DNA of 64,000 nucleotides from Solirubrum sp044628455 (GTDB lineage: Bacteria; Bacteroidota; Bacteroidia; Cytophagales; Hymenobacteraceae), in contig NZ_JBIYZW010000002.1 of NCBI RefSeq assembly GCF_044628455.1, forward strand, positions 62,001-126,000, given 5' to 3'. The notes below the pieces were generated by a model. That model was not told the origin of the DNA, ran no database searches, and worked only from the letters and a program-made list of their open reading frames with translations. This document shows positions 8,391 to 17,092 of the stretch, in pieces (position 1 is the stretch's first letter; the number at the start of each line of letters is the position of its first letter). The position numbers and the translations under genes are program-made.

Positions 8391-8735
8391 GCGCCGGCAA
8401 CCGCAACCGAAGAAACTCCCGGCGTAACCGAAGTACCATCCGGTATAACCAAAGAGGCTGCCGGTGTAACTGAAGGCTTATGCGGAATAACAGAAGCTGC
8501 TGTCGGAGTAATCGAAGGAGTTGCCGGAGTGTCCGAAGAGCTTTCCGGCGTAACCGAAGCAGCTACCGGAGATAAAACCGCCGCTTCGGACGTGCCGGGC
8601 GGCGCTTTGGTGAGGCCGGGAGGAGTTTCCAGGATGCTGGGTGACGCCTTAGCCGGGACGACTAAGGCATGGGTCGAGCCGAGTGGGGCTTCGACAAAGC
8701 CTAAAACGGTAGCGGTAAACCAAGAACCAGGTTAA
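8391..8735 (+). other. Open frame with heptapeptide repeats but no good start codon
   Basis: This 115-codon frame is open from just after a TAA (8388-8390) to a TAA at 8733-8735 but holds no ATG before the repeat; the first plausible start is a GTG at 8529, inside the repeat. It encodes seven GVTExxx heptapeptides and then a Pro/Gly/Ala-rich tail ending VNQEPG. It could be the remnant of a gene that lost its 5' end, or non-coding repeat DNA open by chance. Its last 20 bases share the 13-mer AACCAAGAACCAG (8718-8730) with the palindrome inside uvrA. The whole 8261-8731 stretch otherwise holds no gene I can support. Confidence 0.3.
8421..8567 (+). repeat. Seven degenerate 21-bp tandem repeats
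   Basis: Seven units in a row of the form GGnGTAACCGAAnnnnnTnCC. The unit start is GGC, GGT or GGA and the core GTAACCGAAG varies by one to three bases per copy. The period is exactly seven codons in the plus frame, and the conserved positions of that frame (G, V, T, E) change mostly at third codon positions, which hints at past or present coding selection. Confidence 0.75.
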
Positions 8736-9211
8736 AAATCCTGCTTCGCAAGATTCCGATTCGCTTCTACGATATCCAGGAGGATTGCCGCTGCCTTCTT
8801 CTGTTCCTCTAGGCTGTAGCTTGAGGGGTATCTGGTCATGAAATTCCCAAAGAGCGTCAGCAGCGGGCCCGAGGCTTCTGCTCTGGAAAAAATCAGCTTA
8901 TCCCGATAACGAAACACCACATTATAGCCCATATGGGCACTATTGATGCCGAATTTGTACACCCCAATAGCTGGGTGCTGTGCTTTGACGAGAATCAGCA
9001 CCTTGTACAAGGCAGGGTATGCGTCTGCTCCATCAGCTTGGCGAGTGGCCAGCAGAAACCGGAACAGGTCTTTGTCGAACGTAGCCGGATTGGCAACGGC
9101 AACCGCTTTGCTTGGCACTGCCGCCGCTTGTATGGTTTGCGCGTACACCTGCCGAACTCCGCACCAGCTCAGTAGCAGAAGCCCCCAAACAACACATTGA
9201 ATGGTCATCAA
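8732..9211 (-). CDS. Hypothetical exported protein
   Basis: 159 residues with a signal peptide (to about VYAQ, residue 25). The mature part is mixed alpha/beta with FDKDLFRFLLATRQADGAD, HMGYNVVFRYRDKLIFSRAE and a helical C-terminus (YSLEEQKKAAAILLDIVEANR). No family recognised. Base composition is visibly more A+T rich than its neighbours, suggesting recent arrival or relaxed selection. It follows plsY on the same strand by 24 bp and may be read through from it. Its stop codon overlaps the end of the opposite-strand repeat frame. Confidence 0.6.
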   Translation of the reverse strand: MMTIQCVVWGLLLLSWCGVRQVYAQTIQAAAVPSKAVAVANPATFDKDLFRFLLATRQADGADAYPALYKVLILVKAQHPAIGVYKFGINSAHMGYNVVFRYRDKLIFSRAEASGPLLTLFGNFMTRYPSSYSLEEQKKAAAILLDIVEANRNLAKQDF

Positions 9212-9235
9212 TCAAGAGGCGTAGCTCTTTGAAAA

Positions 9236-9877
9236 CTACTTCGCCCAGGGCAGCGGCACGCGGCTCTCGGTACCGGCCCGCAGGCGCCCGATATTGGCGC
9301 GGTGGGTGTAAATCAGCAGCGCGGCCAGCACGAAGCCCACGTAGATCAGGAAATCCTGCGGCGGGGCAAACCAGGGCGTGAGCTGTAACAGGGCAAAGGT
9401 GAGGCCGGCCGTCATGGAGCTTAGCGACACGTAGCGCGTGAGCAGCAGCACCGCCAGAAACACCAGCAGGCACACGCCCACGGTAGCCGGGGCCACGCCC
9501 AGCATCATGCCCAGCACGGTGGCTACGCCCTTGCCCCCGCGAAACTGGGCAAACACCGGGTAGATGTGCCCGATGATGGCCAGCACCCCGCAGGCTAGGC
9601 GGTAGTACACCTCGTGCGCGGGCTCGATGGCGCCCACGCTCACCAGCCACAGGGGCAGGAAGTAGGCCGCCACAAACCCCTTGAGCGCGTCGACCAGCAG
9701 CACGAAGGAGCCGGGCTTCTTGCCCAGCACCCGAAAGGTATTGGTGGCGCCGGCGTTGCCCGAGCCATGCTCGCGCACGTCGAGGCCGTAGAAGCGGCGG
9801 CCCACCCAGAGGGCCGTGGGAATGGAGCCGAGCAGGTAAGCCAGCACAAGGGCCAGGGCAAGGTAGGCGTAGGTCAT
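9236..9877 (-). CDS. plsY: Glycerol-3-phosphate acyltransferase PlsY
   Basis: A 213-residue inner-membrane protein that transfers acyl groups from acyl-phosphate to glycerol-3-phosphate, the first committed step of phospholipid synthesis (with PlsX). The three cytoplasmic PlsY motifs are present: HGSGNAGATNTFR (about 37-49), GHIYPVFAQFRGGKGVAT near the middle, and a C-terminal HRANIGRLRAGTE. Six or so hydrophobic helices surround them. I chose the ATG at 9877 because it starts the first membrane helix and lies 21 bp behind a consensus -7 box. Confidence 0.95.
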   Translation of the reverse strand: MTYAYLALALVLAYLLGSIPTALWVGRRFYGLDVREHGSGNAGATNTFRVLGKKPGSFVLLVDALKGFVAAYFLPLWLVSVGAIEPAHEVYYRLACGVLAIIGHIYPVFAQFRGGKGVATVLGMMLGVAPATVGVCLLVFLAVLLLTRYVSLSSMTAGLTFALLQLTPWFAPPQDFLIYVGFVLAALLIYTHRANIGRLRAGTESRVPLPWAK

Positions 9878-9897
9878 AGCGGGAAAGGCAGGGCCGC

Positions 9898-9905
9898 CAA
9901 AGATA
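9898..9905 (-). promoter_or_regulatory. -7 promoter box for plsY
   Basis: TATCTTTG on the minus strand fits the Bacteroidota TAnnTTTG element, about 20 bp upstream of the plsY ATG. No clear -33 TTG is visible. Confidence 0.45.
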
Positions 9906-9944
9906 GCGGACGCGGGTGCGCGGGCCCATTCATACGCAAGGCGG

Positions 9945-9992
9945 CCACAAAAAAGCCGCAACAACCCAGGAGGTCGTGGCGGCTTTTTGTGG
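9945..9992 (-). terminator. Terminator after the 1825-residue gene
   Basis: CCACAAAAAGCCGCC and GCGGCTTTTTTGTGG (minus strand) pair around an 18-base loop; the T tract lies in the 3' arm. It starts 16 bp after the stop of the large gene, reading leftwards. Confidence 0.65.
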
Positions 9993-10007
9993 GGAAGGCC
10001 GGGAAGC

Positions 10008-13000
10008 TTATTCGTCGCCGAAGGGGTCGTCGGCGGCTTTCTTCTTTTTCTTCTCTTTCTCCTTCTTCGGCTCCTTAGCCGGCTCGGCGGCCGGCTCTTC
10101 GGCGGGGGCCGCTTCCTCCTTCTTCTTTTTCTTCTCCTTCACGGGCTCGGCGGCGGGCTCAGCAGCGGGTTCGGCCGGGGCCTCCTCCTTTTTCTTCTTC
10201 TTTTCCTTTACCGGCTCCTCGGCCGGGGCCGCGGGCTCGGCGGCTGGTTCAGCGGCCTCGTCCTTCTTCTTTTTCTTTTCCTTCACCGGCTCGGCGGCCG
10301 GGTCGGTGCCGCCGTCGGCGGCGAAGGGGTCGTTGGCGTCGGCCTTCTTCTTTTTCTTCTTGCTCACCGGCTCCTCGGCCGCGGGGTCGGTACCGCCGCC
10401 GCTGGCGTCGGCGCCAAACTCGTCGGCCTGGTCTTTCTTCTTCTTTTTCTTGCCGGCTACCTCACCCATGTCCAGGCTGGGCTCTTCCTTGGGGCGGCCC
10501 ACCACCTGCTTCTGGGGCTTGGCCTGGCCGAGGTAGTCCTTGCGGAAGTGGTTCACGAACATCACCTTCTCCGACTCGTCGCCGAGGAAGAAGCCGTAGT
10601 CGGTGGCCACGTTGTAGTCGCCCTTGGCGGCGCGGCCCAGAATTTCGTCGAACTCGCCGTGCTGGGCCTTGGCCAGCAGCTTGTTCTCGGAGTACTTGAA
10701 GTAGTACCAGGTTTCGGGGTCGGCCTCCAGGTACAGCTCCACCACGTCGCCGGTGCTTTCCTTCTTGATTTCGACGTAGCCGTCGATCAGGGCGTTGATG
10801 TCCTTTTTGCCGATGCTCACCAGGCCAATCTTGCCGGTGCTGTACCAAGCCTTGTGCTTCTCGTTCCAGGCCAGCGGTACCTGGCTCAGCACGATGTCGT
10901 GCAGGAACTTGGCCGACACCTTCTGCAAGGGCACGTAGCCGCCCTTGCGGTTGGCGTACTCGTTGATGGCCTTGGAGCCGGCAAACTCACCCAGCTTGTA
11001 CAGCTCGTTGGGCTGGCCGGTTAGCGCCTCGGGCAGGCCCTTGCTGTACTTGGCCATGTCCTCGGCCATGGCTTCGAAGGCCTTGTCGGGGAAGTTCAAA
11101 TCGAAGGTCATCATGGCATCGAGCTGGAAGCGGCTGGAGTCGGGCTGGGCCCGGCCCACGGCCGACACCGCAAGGGTGTAGTCCTTGCTCGAGTTGATCA
11201 TGTTGAGCTTGCCGCGGAAGCTGAGCTGGCCGGTGGTGTCGTTCACCATCAGCACGTTGCCCTCGTACACCTCGGGGTCGAGCGGGTCGTGGCGGCTGAT
11301 GGAGTACACCCGCTTCTTGGGGTCGTAGATGAGCGTGCCGTCGACCTGGAACAGGTTGCCGTCGGTGATGTTGGGCTTGGGCGCCACAAACAGCGGGTAG
11401 GGCTTGCCGGTGCCGTCGCTCTGGTACAGGCCCGTTATCAGCCCGGTTCCGTCCTCGGCCTTGGGTTCCTTGAGGTTGATCTTGACCAGCTGCGGGTCGA
11501 TGCTGTCCTGTACCGGGAACCAGTCGGCCGAGCTGGCCAGCTTGCTGAACTCCAGCCGCGCCTGCCCGTCGAAGGCAAAGCCCTTGCGCTGGGAGTTCAT
11601 GATGACGCCGCCGCGGAACTGGATGCGGGGCGCAATGCGGAACTTCTCGGTGGCTTTCACGTCGGCCTTGGCCAGGGTAGCCGGCGAGAGGGTGGCCTCG
11701 TCGTCGCCCTTACCCAGCAGGCCCCGCTTCTTGCCGCCCTTGCCCCCGCCGGCCAGGGCCGTGGAGTCGAGGGTGAAGTTGCTGAACTTGATGGCGAACG
11801 AGTCGGTGGGCGTCTTGTAGTTGTAGAGCGCGTTGCCCATGAAGGCCGTGCGGCTGAGCACCTTGATTTCACCCTTGTAGAGGTGGTGGAATTTGGCCAG
11901 GGTGTCGAGGGTGATGCTGGCGTTCTGGAAGGCGCGCATTTCGGCGTTGGGCAGCACGTATACCTTGCCCGAGTCGGGCTCGATCCAAGCGTCGGCCGAG
12001 GCAATGTGGGGCACGCCGCTGGCCACCAGGCGGTACTTGTTCAGGTCGTACATGCCCGTAGCGGCGCGGAAGCGCAGACCCTGCTGCTCGGCCTTGGTGG
12101 AGTAGAAGTAGGCGCGGGTCGAATCCTGGCCCGGGGCCACGCGCAGCTGCACGGTTTTCTTCTTGAAGTCCCAGCGGCCGCCGCTCAGAGAAGTGCGGTA
12201 CTGCGAGTACGGCAGCTCGATGCTCGACTTGTTCATGCCCTCCTCGCGGGTGAAGTCGGCAAAGCTGCGCTTGATGTCGTAGGTGAAGGCCACGTCGTTG
12301 GCCGTCAGGGCCGGCTTGCCCTGCTCCGACGACTTGATGCTCACCGTGCCCTTGCCGCCGCGGTACTCGGTGGGCAGGAAGGCGAAGGCCGGGGAGCGAA
12401 TCACCGACTGGGTGCTTTCCATGCGACCGTCGCCGTACAGGCCCTGGGGCGTGAGCGTGGCCAGGCCCTTGTACTGGTAGGTGCCGTCGTAGAAGCGCAT
12501 GGCCTCGCCGCCGGGCGCCGTCGAGAGGTACATGGAGTCGGCCGGCACCACCCACTTCATCTGGTAGCCGGGCAGCAGCGCCACCTTGGGATACTGCGTG
12601 CCGTTGAGCGGGCCTTCCTTGATGGCGGCGGTTTTACCCACCGTCACCACCGAGTCCTTGTAGAAAATGAACTGGTCGCTCTTGAAGGTGCCCGCCAGGT
12701 AGTCGAGCTGCCCGTCGCCCTGAATACCGCGGTTGCTCATCTTCACCTGGTTGTAGAGGCGACCCTTGCCGCCGTAGAGCGGGAAGCCTTCCTTGGGCAC
12801 GGCGTAGGTGAAGCCCAGGGAGCCGTCTTCCTGCAGCACCAGCTTGGTTTTGAAGGGCGGCATGATCTTGCCCGTCACGAAGGTGCCCTTGAAGCCCACG
12901 GCGGCGCGGTTGGCGTTGTTGAGCGAGTCGAGCTTGAAGGGCGGAATGTCGAAGTAAACGGTGGTGTCGTAGGCGCCGCCCAGCACTTCGGGCTTGTTGA

Positions 13001-15485
13001 AGAACACGTAGGCGCCGGTGGTGGCGTCGAACGAGGGGTAGGCCCCCAGCTTCTTGCGGCCCGACTTGTTGTTGGGCGCATTGATGTAGAGGCGGCCGGT
13101 GGAGTGGCGGCTTTTATTGGTCAGGGCGAAGTCGGCCTCCTTGCGGGTGCGCATCACCGAGCCCTTCGAGCCCTTGCCCTTCACGATGATGGAGTCAATT
13201 TTGAACATGTCAATGTAGAAGCCATTGTAGTCAAACTTGAACTCCTTGCCCTTGAAGATGAAGGCCGAGGCCACCACCGTGCCGCTGAAGTCGATGTTGC
13301 GGTTTTTCTGGATGCGCACCAGGGCCGAGTCGGGCTTCACGTACACCGTCACCGAGTCGTCGGAGAAGGCAAACTTATCCACGCCCCGCACCAGCAGCAC
13401 GTTGTTGTTCAGGTTCAGCGTGGCGTTCTGCCCGCTGGGCGAGAGGGACTTGATGGCAATGTGGTCGTAGTCCTTCTTGCCCCGCGAGGAGTTGACGTAG
13501 TGCAGGGCCTTGGGCAGCAGGCTCACCTCGCCCGAGAGCGGGTTGATGCTCACGTACCCGTCGCGGGCCAGGCCCGAAATGGCCGAGCGCACGTTGGCTT
13601 CCGACAGCTGCAGGGCTTCCACCACGTCCTGCACCATGAAGGTCTTGGGGCTGCCGTTGTTGTTGTAGTAGCCCACCACCATTTGCAGCGGGTGCATGCG
13701 GTTGATGGACTTGATCTGCTGGTAGCGGGTGTTGGTGTAGAACTCCTTCGACTCGAAGTTGGCCGTCACCTGGTTTTTAGCCGTGAGGGTGCGGAAGTCG
13801 ATGTTGGGCGTGGCCAGGTTCCAGGTCAGCAGCTCGGCCGCCAGCTCCATCTGGTGGTAGGAGTCGTAGTAGGGCGTGGTTTTGTAGAGGCCCTCCTCGC
13901 GGGCCAGCATCAGCACCTTGCGCAGCTTCGAGAACTTGAGCTTCACGCCGGGGTGGGTGAGCGAGTCGCTGCCCTGGAAGATGGTGATGCCCGCGCGGTT
14001 GGTCGAGATGAGCGTGTCGCCCAGCAGGTAGTTGCGCGAGGTAGCGCGGAAGCGGGGCTTGCCGTCGAGCTCCACGGTGATGCGCGAGAGCGAGCCGTCG
14101 AGGGCCGAACTGAACATGCGCGCGCCGGTGAGCGAGAAGCCGCCGTTGTACTTGAGGTTGTCGCCGATGTTCTTGACGCGGGCATCGTTGGTGAGCGACA
14201 CGAAGCGCGGGTAGCCGGTGTCGCCGCCGCCCTTCTTCTGCACGCTCTTGTAAGCCAGCGCGCCGCGGATGGGCGCTTCCAGCACGGCCGCGTAGGTCAG
14301 CGTCACGGGCTCGGCCTTGAACTCAGCCTTGCTCACGTCGAAGTCGTAGTTGGTCAGCGCCGCCGATACCGGGTTGTTGTTGATGGTCCAGTCGAAGGTG
14401 CCGCCCTGGCCCACGAAGCGGTTGGTACCCGTTACCAGCGTGCCGCTGGTTTTCTTGATGACGACCGAGTCGTAGCCCGTGGCCAGCAGCAGGTCGGCAT
14501 CTTTGATGATCATCACCGGGCCTTTGGTGCTCGGGGGCACGTAGGCATCCACGTAGCTGGGGGCCGGCGCGGGGGTCGGCTCGGGTTCCGGCGCGGCTTC
14601 TACCGGCTTGGCGGCCGGGGCTTTGGCGGGCGTCTTGGCGGCGGTGGTTTTCTTGGCCGGCGCGGCCTTCTTCTTGGCCGGGGCGCCCCAGCCATCGTCG
14701 GCAGCGCCCCAGCCGCCGGTGTCCCAGCTACCCGAGTCCCAGTCGTCCCAGCCGCTGCTCTTTTTCTTGGCGGCGGGCTTGGCGGCAGGCTTTTTGGCGG
14801 CCGTTTTGGCCGGAGTCGCGGCGGGTTTCGCCGCCGGCTTGGCCGGCTCGGCTTTCGCCGGGGCGGGTTTAGCGGGGGCACCCCACGAGTCGGTGGCGCC
14901 ACTGGAGCCGCCGGCGGGCGTGGGGAAGTCGTTTTCGTTGTAGGCAAACGCCACGGTGCCGCCCACCATGCGCAGGCGGGAGTAGCGCGAAGTGTGCAGC
15001 TGCCGCGTGCGCAGGAATTCGGTGGTCGAGGCAATAAAGGTCTGCAGCCCCTTCAGGTCGTCGGGGGCCAGAGCCTTGGCCGTGACGGCCAGCATCTCGT
15101 CGGTTTGCTGGTCGCTCAGGGCGTTGGGGCCCTGCTTGGCCGCCGTCACCATGTTGAAGAGGGCCTCCATCACCGGGCGCGGCTTGAGCTTGCGCGCCTG
15201 CATCTGCTGAGCCAGCTCAATGAGCTTGCCCTGCTGGGTGGTGGTGAGCTTGTTGCTGGCCCACACCTGCCGGAACTGCTCGGTACTGGCAATGGCGGCG
15301 GCATTCTTGGTACTGGCCATCAGGGCCACCACCTCCCCAATGAATTTCTCGGGGTCGGAGCTGAATTTGGCGTTGAGCGCGGGGCGGGGCGCGGCGGTGG
15401 CCGCAGGCTGCGTCTGGGCCTGGGCACCGAAGGCGGTACCGAGCACGAACAGCAGACCTAGCCCCCAAGAGCAGAGTTGCTTCAT
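10008..15485 (-). CDS. Very large exported protein of unknown function (1825 aa)
   Basis: Signal peptide MKQLCSWGLGLLFVLGTAFG ending AQAQ (residue 24). Then a helical stretch to about 190; a low-complexity Ala/Pro/Lys linker (about 197-312) with a Trp-rich island (GWDDWDSGSWDTGGWG); about 1350 residues of beta-rich sequence with many short GDGxL / KGxxxFxxxxF strand pairs reminiscent of stacked OstA/LptA-like or beta-jellyroll elements; a short helical segment VQDVVEALQLSEANVRSAI; and a 150-residue C-terminal tail with six KKKKK blocks separated by Glu/Pro/Ala spacers, ending DDPFGDE. No catalytic motif recognised. The gene starts 29 bp after prmA on the same strand and is followed by a terminator. 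An envelope scaffold or transport role is only a guess. Confidence 0.8.
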   Translation of the reverse strand: MKQLCSWGLGLLFVLGTAFGAQAQTQPAATAAPRPALNAKFSSDPEKFIGEVVALMASTKNAAAIASTEQFRQVWASNKLTTTQQGKLIELAQQMQARKLKPRPVMEALFNMVTAAKQGPNALSDQQTDEMLAVTAKALAPDDLKGLQTFIASTTEFLRTRQLHTSRYSRLRMVGGTVAFAYNENDFPTPAGGSSGATDSWGAPAKPAPAKAEPAKPAAKPAATPAKTAAKKPAAKPAAKKKSSGWDDWDSGSWDTGGWGAADDGWGAPAKKKAAPAKKTTAAKTPAKAPAAKPVEAAPEPEPTPAPAPSYVDAYVPPSTKGPVMIIKDADLLLATGYDSVVIKKTSGTLVTGTNRFVGQGGTFDWTINNNPVSAALTNYDFDVSKAEFKAEPVTLTYAAVLEAPIRGALAYKSVQKKGGGDTGYPRFVSLTNDARVKNIGDNLKYNGGFSLTGARMFSSALDGSLSRITVELDGKPRFRATSRNYLLGDTLISTNRAGITIFQGSDSLTHPGVKLKFSKLRKVLMLAREEGLYKTTPYYDSYHQMELAAELLTWNLATPNIDFRTLTAKNQVTANFESKEFYTNTRYQQIKSINRMHPLQMVVGYYNNNGSPKTFMVQDVVEALQLSEANVRSAISGLARDGYVSINPLSGEVSLLPKALHYVNSSRGKKDYDHIAIKSLSPSGQNATLNLNNNVLLVRGVDKFAFSDDSVTVYVKPDSALVRIQKNRNIDFSGTVVASAFIFKGKEFKFDYNGFYIDMFKIDSIIVKGKGSKGSVMRTRKEADFALTNKSRHSTGRLYINAPNNKSGRKKLGAYPSFDATTGAYVFFNKPEVLGGAYDTTVYFDIPPFKLDSLNNANRAAVGFKGTFVTGKIMPPFKTKLVLQEDGSLGFTYAVPKEGFPLYGGKGRLYNQVKMSNRGIQGDGQLDYLAGTFKSDQFIFYKDSVVTVGKTAAIKEGPLNGTQYPKVALLPGYQMKWVVPADSMYLSTAPGGEAMRFYDGTYQYKGLATLTPQGLYGDGRMESTQSVIRSPAFAFLPTEYRGGKGTVSIKSSEQGKPALTANDVAFTYDIKRSFADFTREEGMNKSSIELPYSQYRTSLSGGRWDFKKKTVQLRVAPGQDSTRAYFYSTKAEQQGLRFRAATGMYDLNKYRLVASGVPHIASADAWIEPDSGKVYVLPNAEMRAFQNASITLDTLAKFHHLYKGEIKVLSRTAFMGNALYNYKTPTDSFAIKFSNFTLDSTALAGGGKGGKKRGLLGKGDDEATLSPATLAKADVKATEKFRIAPRIQFRGGVIMNSQRKGFAFDGQARLEFSKLASSADWFPVQDSIDPQLVKINLKEPKAEDGTGLITGLYQSDGTGKPYPLFVAPKPNITDGNLFQVDGTLIYDPKKRVYSISRHDPLDPEVYEGNVLMVNDTTGQLSFRGKLNMINSSKDYTLAVSAVGRAQPDSSRFQLDAMMTFDLNFPDKAFEAMAEDMAKYSKGLPEALTGQPNELYKLGEFAGSKAINEYANRKGGYVPLQKVSAKFLHDIVLSQVPLAWNEKHKAWYSTGKIGLVSIGKKDINALIDGYVEIKKESTGDVVELYLEADPETWYYFKYSENKLLAKAQHGEFDEILGRAAKGDYNVATDYGFFLGDESEKVMFVNHFRKDYLGQAKPQKQVVGRPKEEPSLDMGEVAGKKKKKKDQADEFGADASGGGTDPAAEEPVSKKKKKKADANDPFAADGGTDPAAEPVKEKKKKKDEAAEPAAEPAAPAEEPVKEKKKKKEEAPAEPAAEPAAEPVKEKKKKKEEAAPAEEPAAEPAKEPKKEKEKKKKKAADDPFGDE

Positions 15486-15514
15486 ATAAAAAGCCTCAGG
15501 GCGGAATGAGGCGC

Positions 15515-16354
15515 TTACAATTTCGTGAAAATTGCCGACACCCAATGATTGCGGGTGCGCATAGACTCGTAGCGGAAGCCATGAGCCTCAGCCGCTTCCC
15601 GGATCAGGTGCAGGTCTTCTTCGTAGAAGCCCGAAAACAGGATGGGGCCGCCCGGCTTCAGGTACTGGTTATAGGCGCCCATGTCGTCGAGCAGCACGTT
15701 GCGGTTGATGTTGGCTAAAATCAAATCGAAGGGCTCCTCCCCGGCCAGGGCCGAGATGTCGCCGAGGCGGGCTTCCACTTTGTCCTGCACGCCGTTTTCC
15801 AGGGCGTTGTCGGCCGCGTTTTCGGCCGTCCAGGGCTCCACGTCCACCGCCAGCACGTACTCGGCGCCCAGGTGCACGGCCATGATGGCCAGAATGCCGG
15901 TGCCGCAGCCCATATCGAGCACGCGCTTGCCCTGGTGGTCCACGGTCAGCTGGTTTTCAATCATCAGCGCCGTGGTGTTGTGGTGGCCGGTGCCGAAGGA
16001 CATGCGCGGCATAATCACGATGTCGTAGGGCAGGTCGGGCCGCTCGGGGTGGAAGGGCGCCCGCACCGACACCTGGTCGCCGATGACCAGGGGCTCGAAG
16101 TTCTTTTCCCACTCCGTGTTCCAGTTCTGGCGCGTAATCACCCGGCTTTCGGCCACGGGCATGCCTTCGGGCCAGGCGGCGTACTTGTCGATGATGGCCT
16201 GGGTGGCTTCCTTGTCGAAGGCGTCCTCGGTGGTGTAGGCGCAGAATCCCTGCTCGTTTTCCTCGAAGGTGTCGAAGCTGAGCTGGCCGAGTTCGGCAAT
16301 AAGGATGTCGGACAAGTCGGCCGGGGCCGTTACGCGCAGTTCAATGAAATCCAT
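15515..16354 (-). CDS. prmA: Ribosomal protein L11 methyltransferase
   Basis: 279 residues; an SAM-dependent enzyme that trimethylates ribosomal protein L11. It has the PrmA layout: an N-terminal alpha/beta substrate-binding domain (MDFIELRVTAPADLSDILIA), a linker with NWNTEWEKNFEPL, then a Rossmann methyltransferase domain with MSFGTGHHNTT (about 118-128), motif I VLDMGCGTGILAI (about 135-147), the acidic DVEPWTAENA, and LANINRNVLL. The ATG at 16354 fits homologue starts. The 1825-residue gene begins 29 bp after its stop, so the two may share an mRNA. Confidence 0.93.
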   Translation of the reverse strand: MDFIELRVTAPADLSDILIAELGQLSFDTFEENEQGFCAYTTEDAFDKEATQAIIDKYAAWPEGMPVAESRVITRQNWNTEWEKNFEPLVIGDQVSVRAPFHPERPDLPYDIVIMPRMSFGTGHHNTTALMIENQLTVDHQGKRVLDMGCGTGILAIMAVHLGAEYVLAVDVEPWTAENAADNALENGVQDKVEARLGDISALAGEEPFDLILANINRNVLLDDMGAYNQYLKPGGPILFSGFYEEDLHLIREAAEAHGFRYESMRTRNHWVSAIFTKL

Positions 16355-16478
16355 GCGGAAGAAAAAGTCGGGGAAGAGTGGGAAGAAGCCGAAGGCAACC
16401 GGGGCGGCCCGCAAAGACCGCGCCTTTGGCACTGCAAAGATGCGGCGGAAAATCGGCGGGTTGCCCCATAAGGCAAAG

Positions 16479-16503
16479 CCGCCCCGGCGGCTGGCCGGGG
16501 CGG
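16479..16503 (-). terminator. Hairpin after the septoil-knot gene
   Basis: CCGCCCCGG and CCGGGGCGG form a perfect 9-bp stem with a 7-base loop, 30 bp after the stop at 16533 in the direction of transcription. Only a short TTT follows, so termination may be weak and prmA may be partly read through. Confidence 0.45.
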
Positions 16504-16532
16504 TAACTGGTTGAAGCGCCGGAAAGTGCCCG

Positions 16533-16916
16533 CTACTGCTCGCGGCAGCCGGCAAACGAGCGGACTTTGGTATAGAAGATGCCGAAATCGGCCAGGGCGC
16601 GGTTGTCGGTCACGAACACAGTGAAGTCGGCAAAGTCGCGGGCTTCGGTCTGGTACCACAGGCCGGGCTTGTCGGCAAACAGCTTGTTGGCTTCCTGGTA
16701 CACCACCAGGCTGGCAAAGGCCTCCTGCTGCTCCACGTACACCGTGGCCGTGCACAGCCCGCGGCGGCGCGGGTCGCGCTCGAGGTACACGCTGCCGTAG
16801 AGCTTGCAGGGGTCGGCAAAGCCGGCAGCGGCCACCGCCACCGGCGGCGCAAAGGGAGCCGCCGGGGCCGGCTGAAGCCAGCTGAGGCCGGCGGCGAGCA
16901 GCGCAGAAACAAGCAT
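16533..16916 (-). CDS. 7(1) septoil knot (DUF6150) domain protein
   Basis: 127 residues from the ATG at 16916; a GTG at 16946 would add ten. A signal peptide (MLVSALLAAGLSWLQPAPAA) is followed by repeating strand units of the form (V/L)xVYxExxxxFA: SVYLERD, ATVYVEQQEAFASLVVYQEA, LWYQTEARDFADFTVFVTDN, ADFGIFYTKVRSFAGC. This spacing of aromatic/Val strands with a following A-D or A-S is the pattern of the DUF6150 family, renamed 7(1) septoil knot. Two cysteines flank the unit region. Biological role unknown for the family; exported. Confidence 0.7.
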   Translation of the reverse strand: MLVSALLAAGLSWLQPAPAAPFAPPVAVAAAGFADPCKLYGSVYLERDPRRRGLCTATVYVEQQEAFASLVVYQEANKLFADKPGLWYQTEARDFADFTVFVTDNRALADFGIFYTKVRSFAGCREQ

Positions 16917-17003
16917 AAGCAAAGTCGGAAAGCCCTTGGGGTGCACACACCGTGCCAGCGGCGTTGGTTCGCTCGGCGGGCCGGTTGATGGGGCGCCTAA
17001 TTA

Positions 17004-17056
17004 AGTAAGCACATTTACCAAAAAGCAAATTCTGCCATTTAGTAAATGTGCTTACT
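17004..17056. repeat. Perfect 15-bp inverted repeat in an A+T-rich island
   Basis: AGTAAGCACATTTAC (17004-17018) and GTAAATGTGCTTACT (17042-17056) are exact reverse complements around a 23-base loop. The stretch is strikingly A+T rich for this region. It lies between the 3' end of tpiA and the 5' end of the septoil-knot gene, both on the minus strand. It could be a terminator stem for tpiA, an operator, or the scar of a small element; there is no T tract directly after the stem. Confidence 0.7.
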
Positions 17057-17092
17057 CTAAAATCAGCCCCCGAAGCCGGCGGCCAAAACTAG

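Noticed and set aside
8421..8567. CRISPR-like array
   Set aside because: Units are contiguous with no spacers, diverged, and keep a seven-codon coding period.
11289..15461. A 1390-codon open frame on the plus strand
   Set aside because: It is antisense to the 1825-residue gene, is an artefact of high-G+C codon bias in that gene, and has no signal peptide or recognisable domain.
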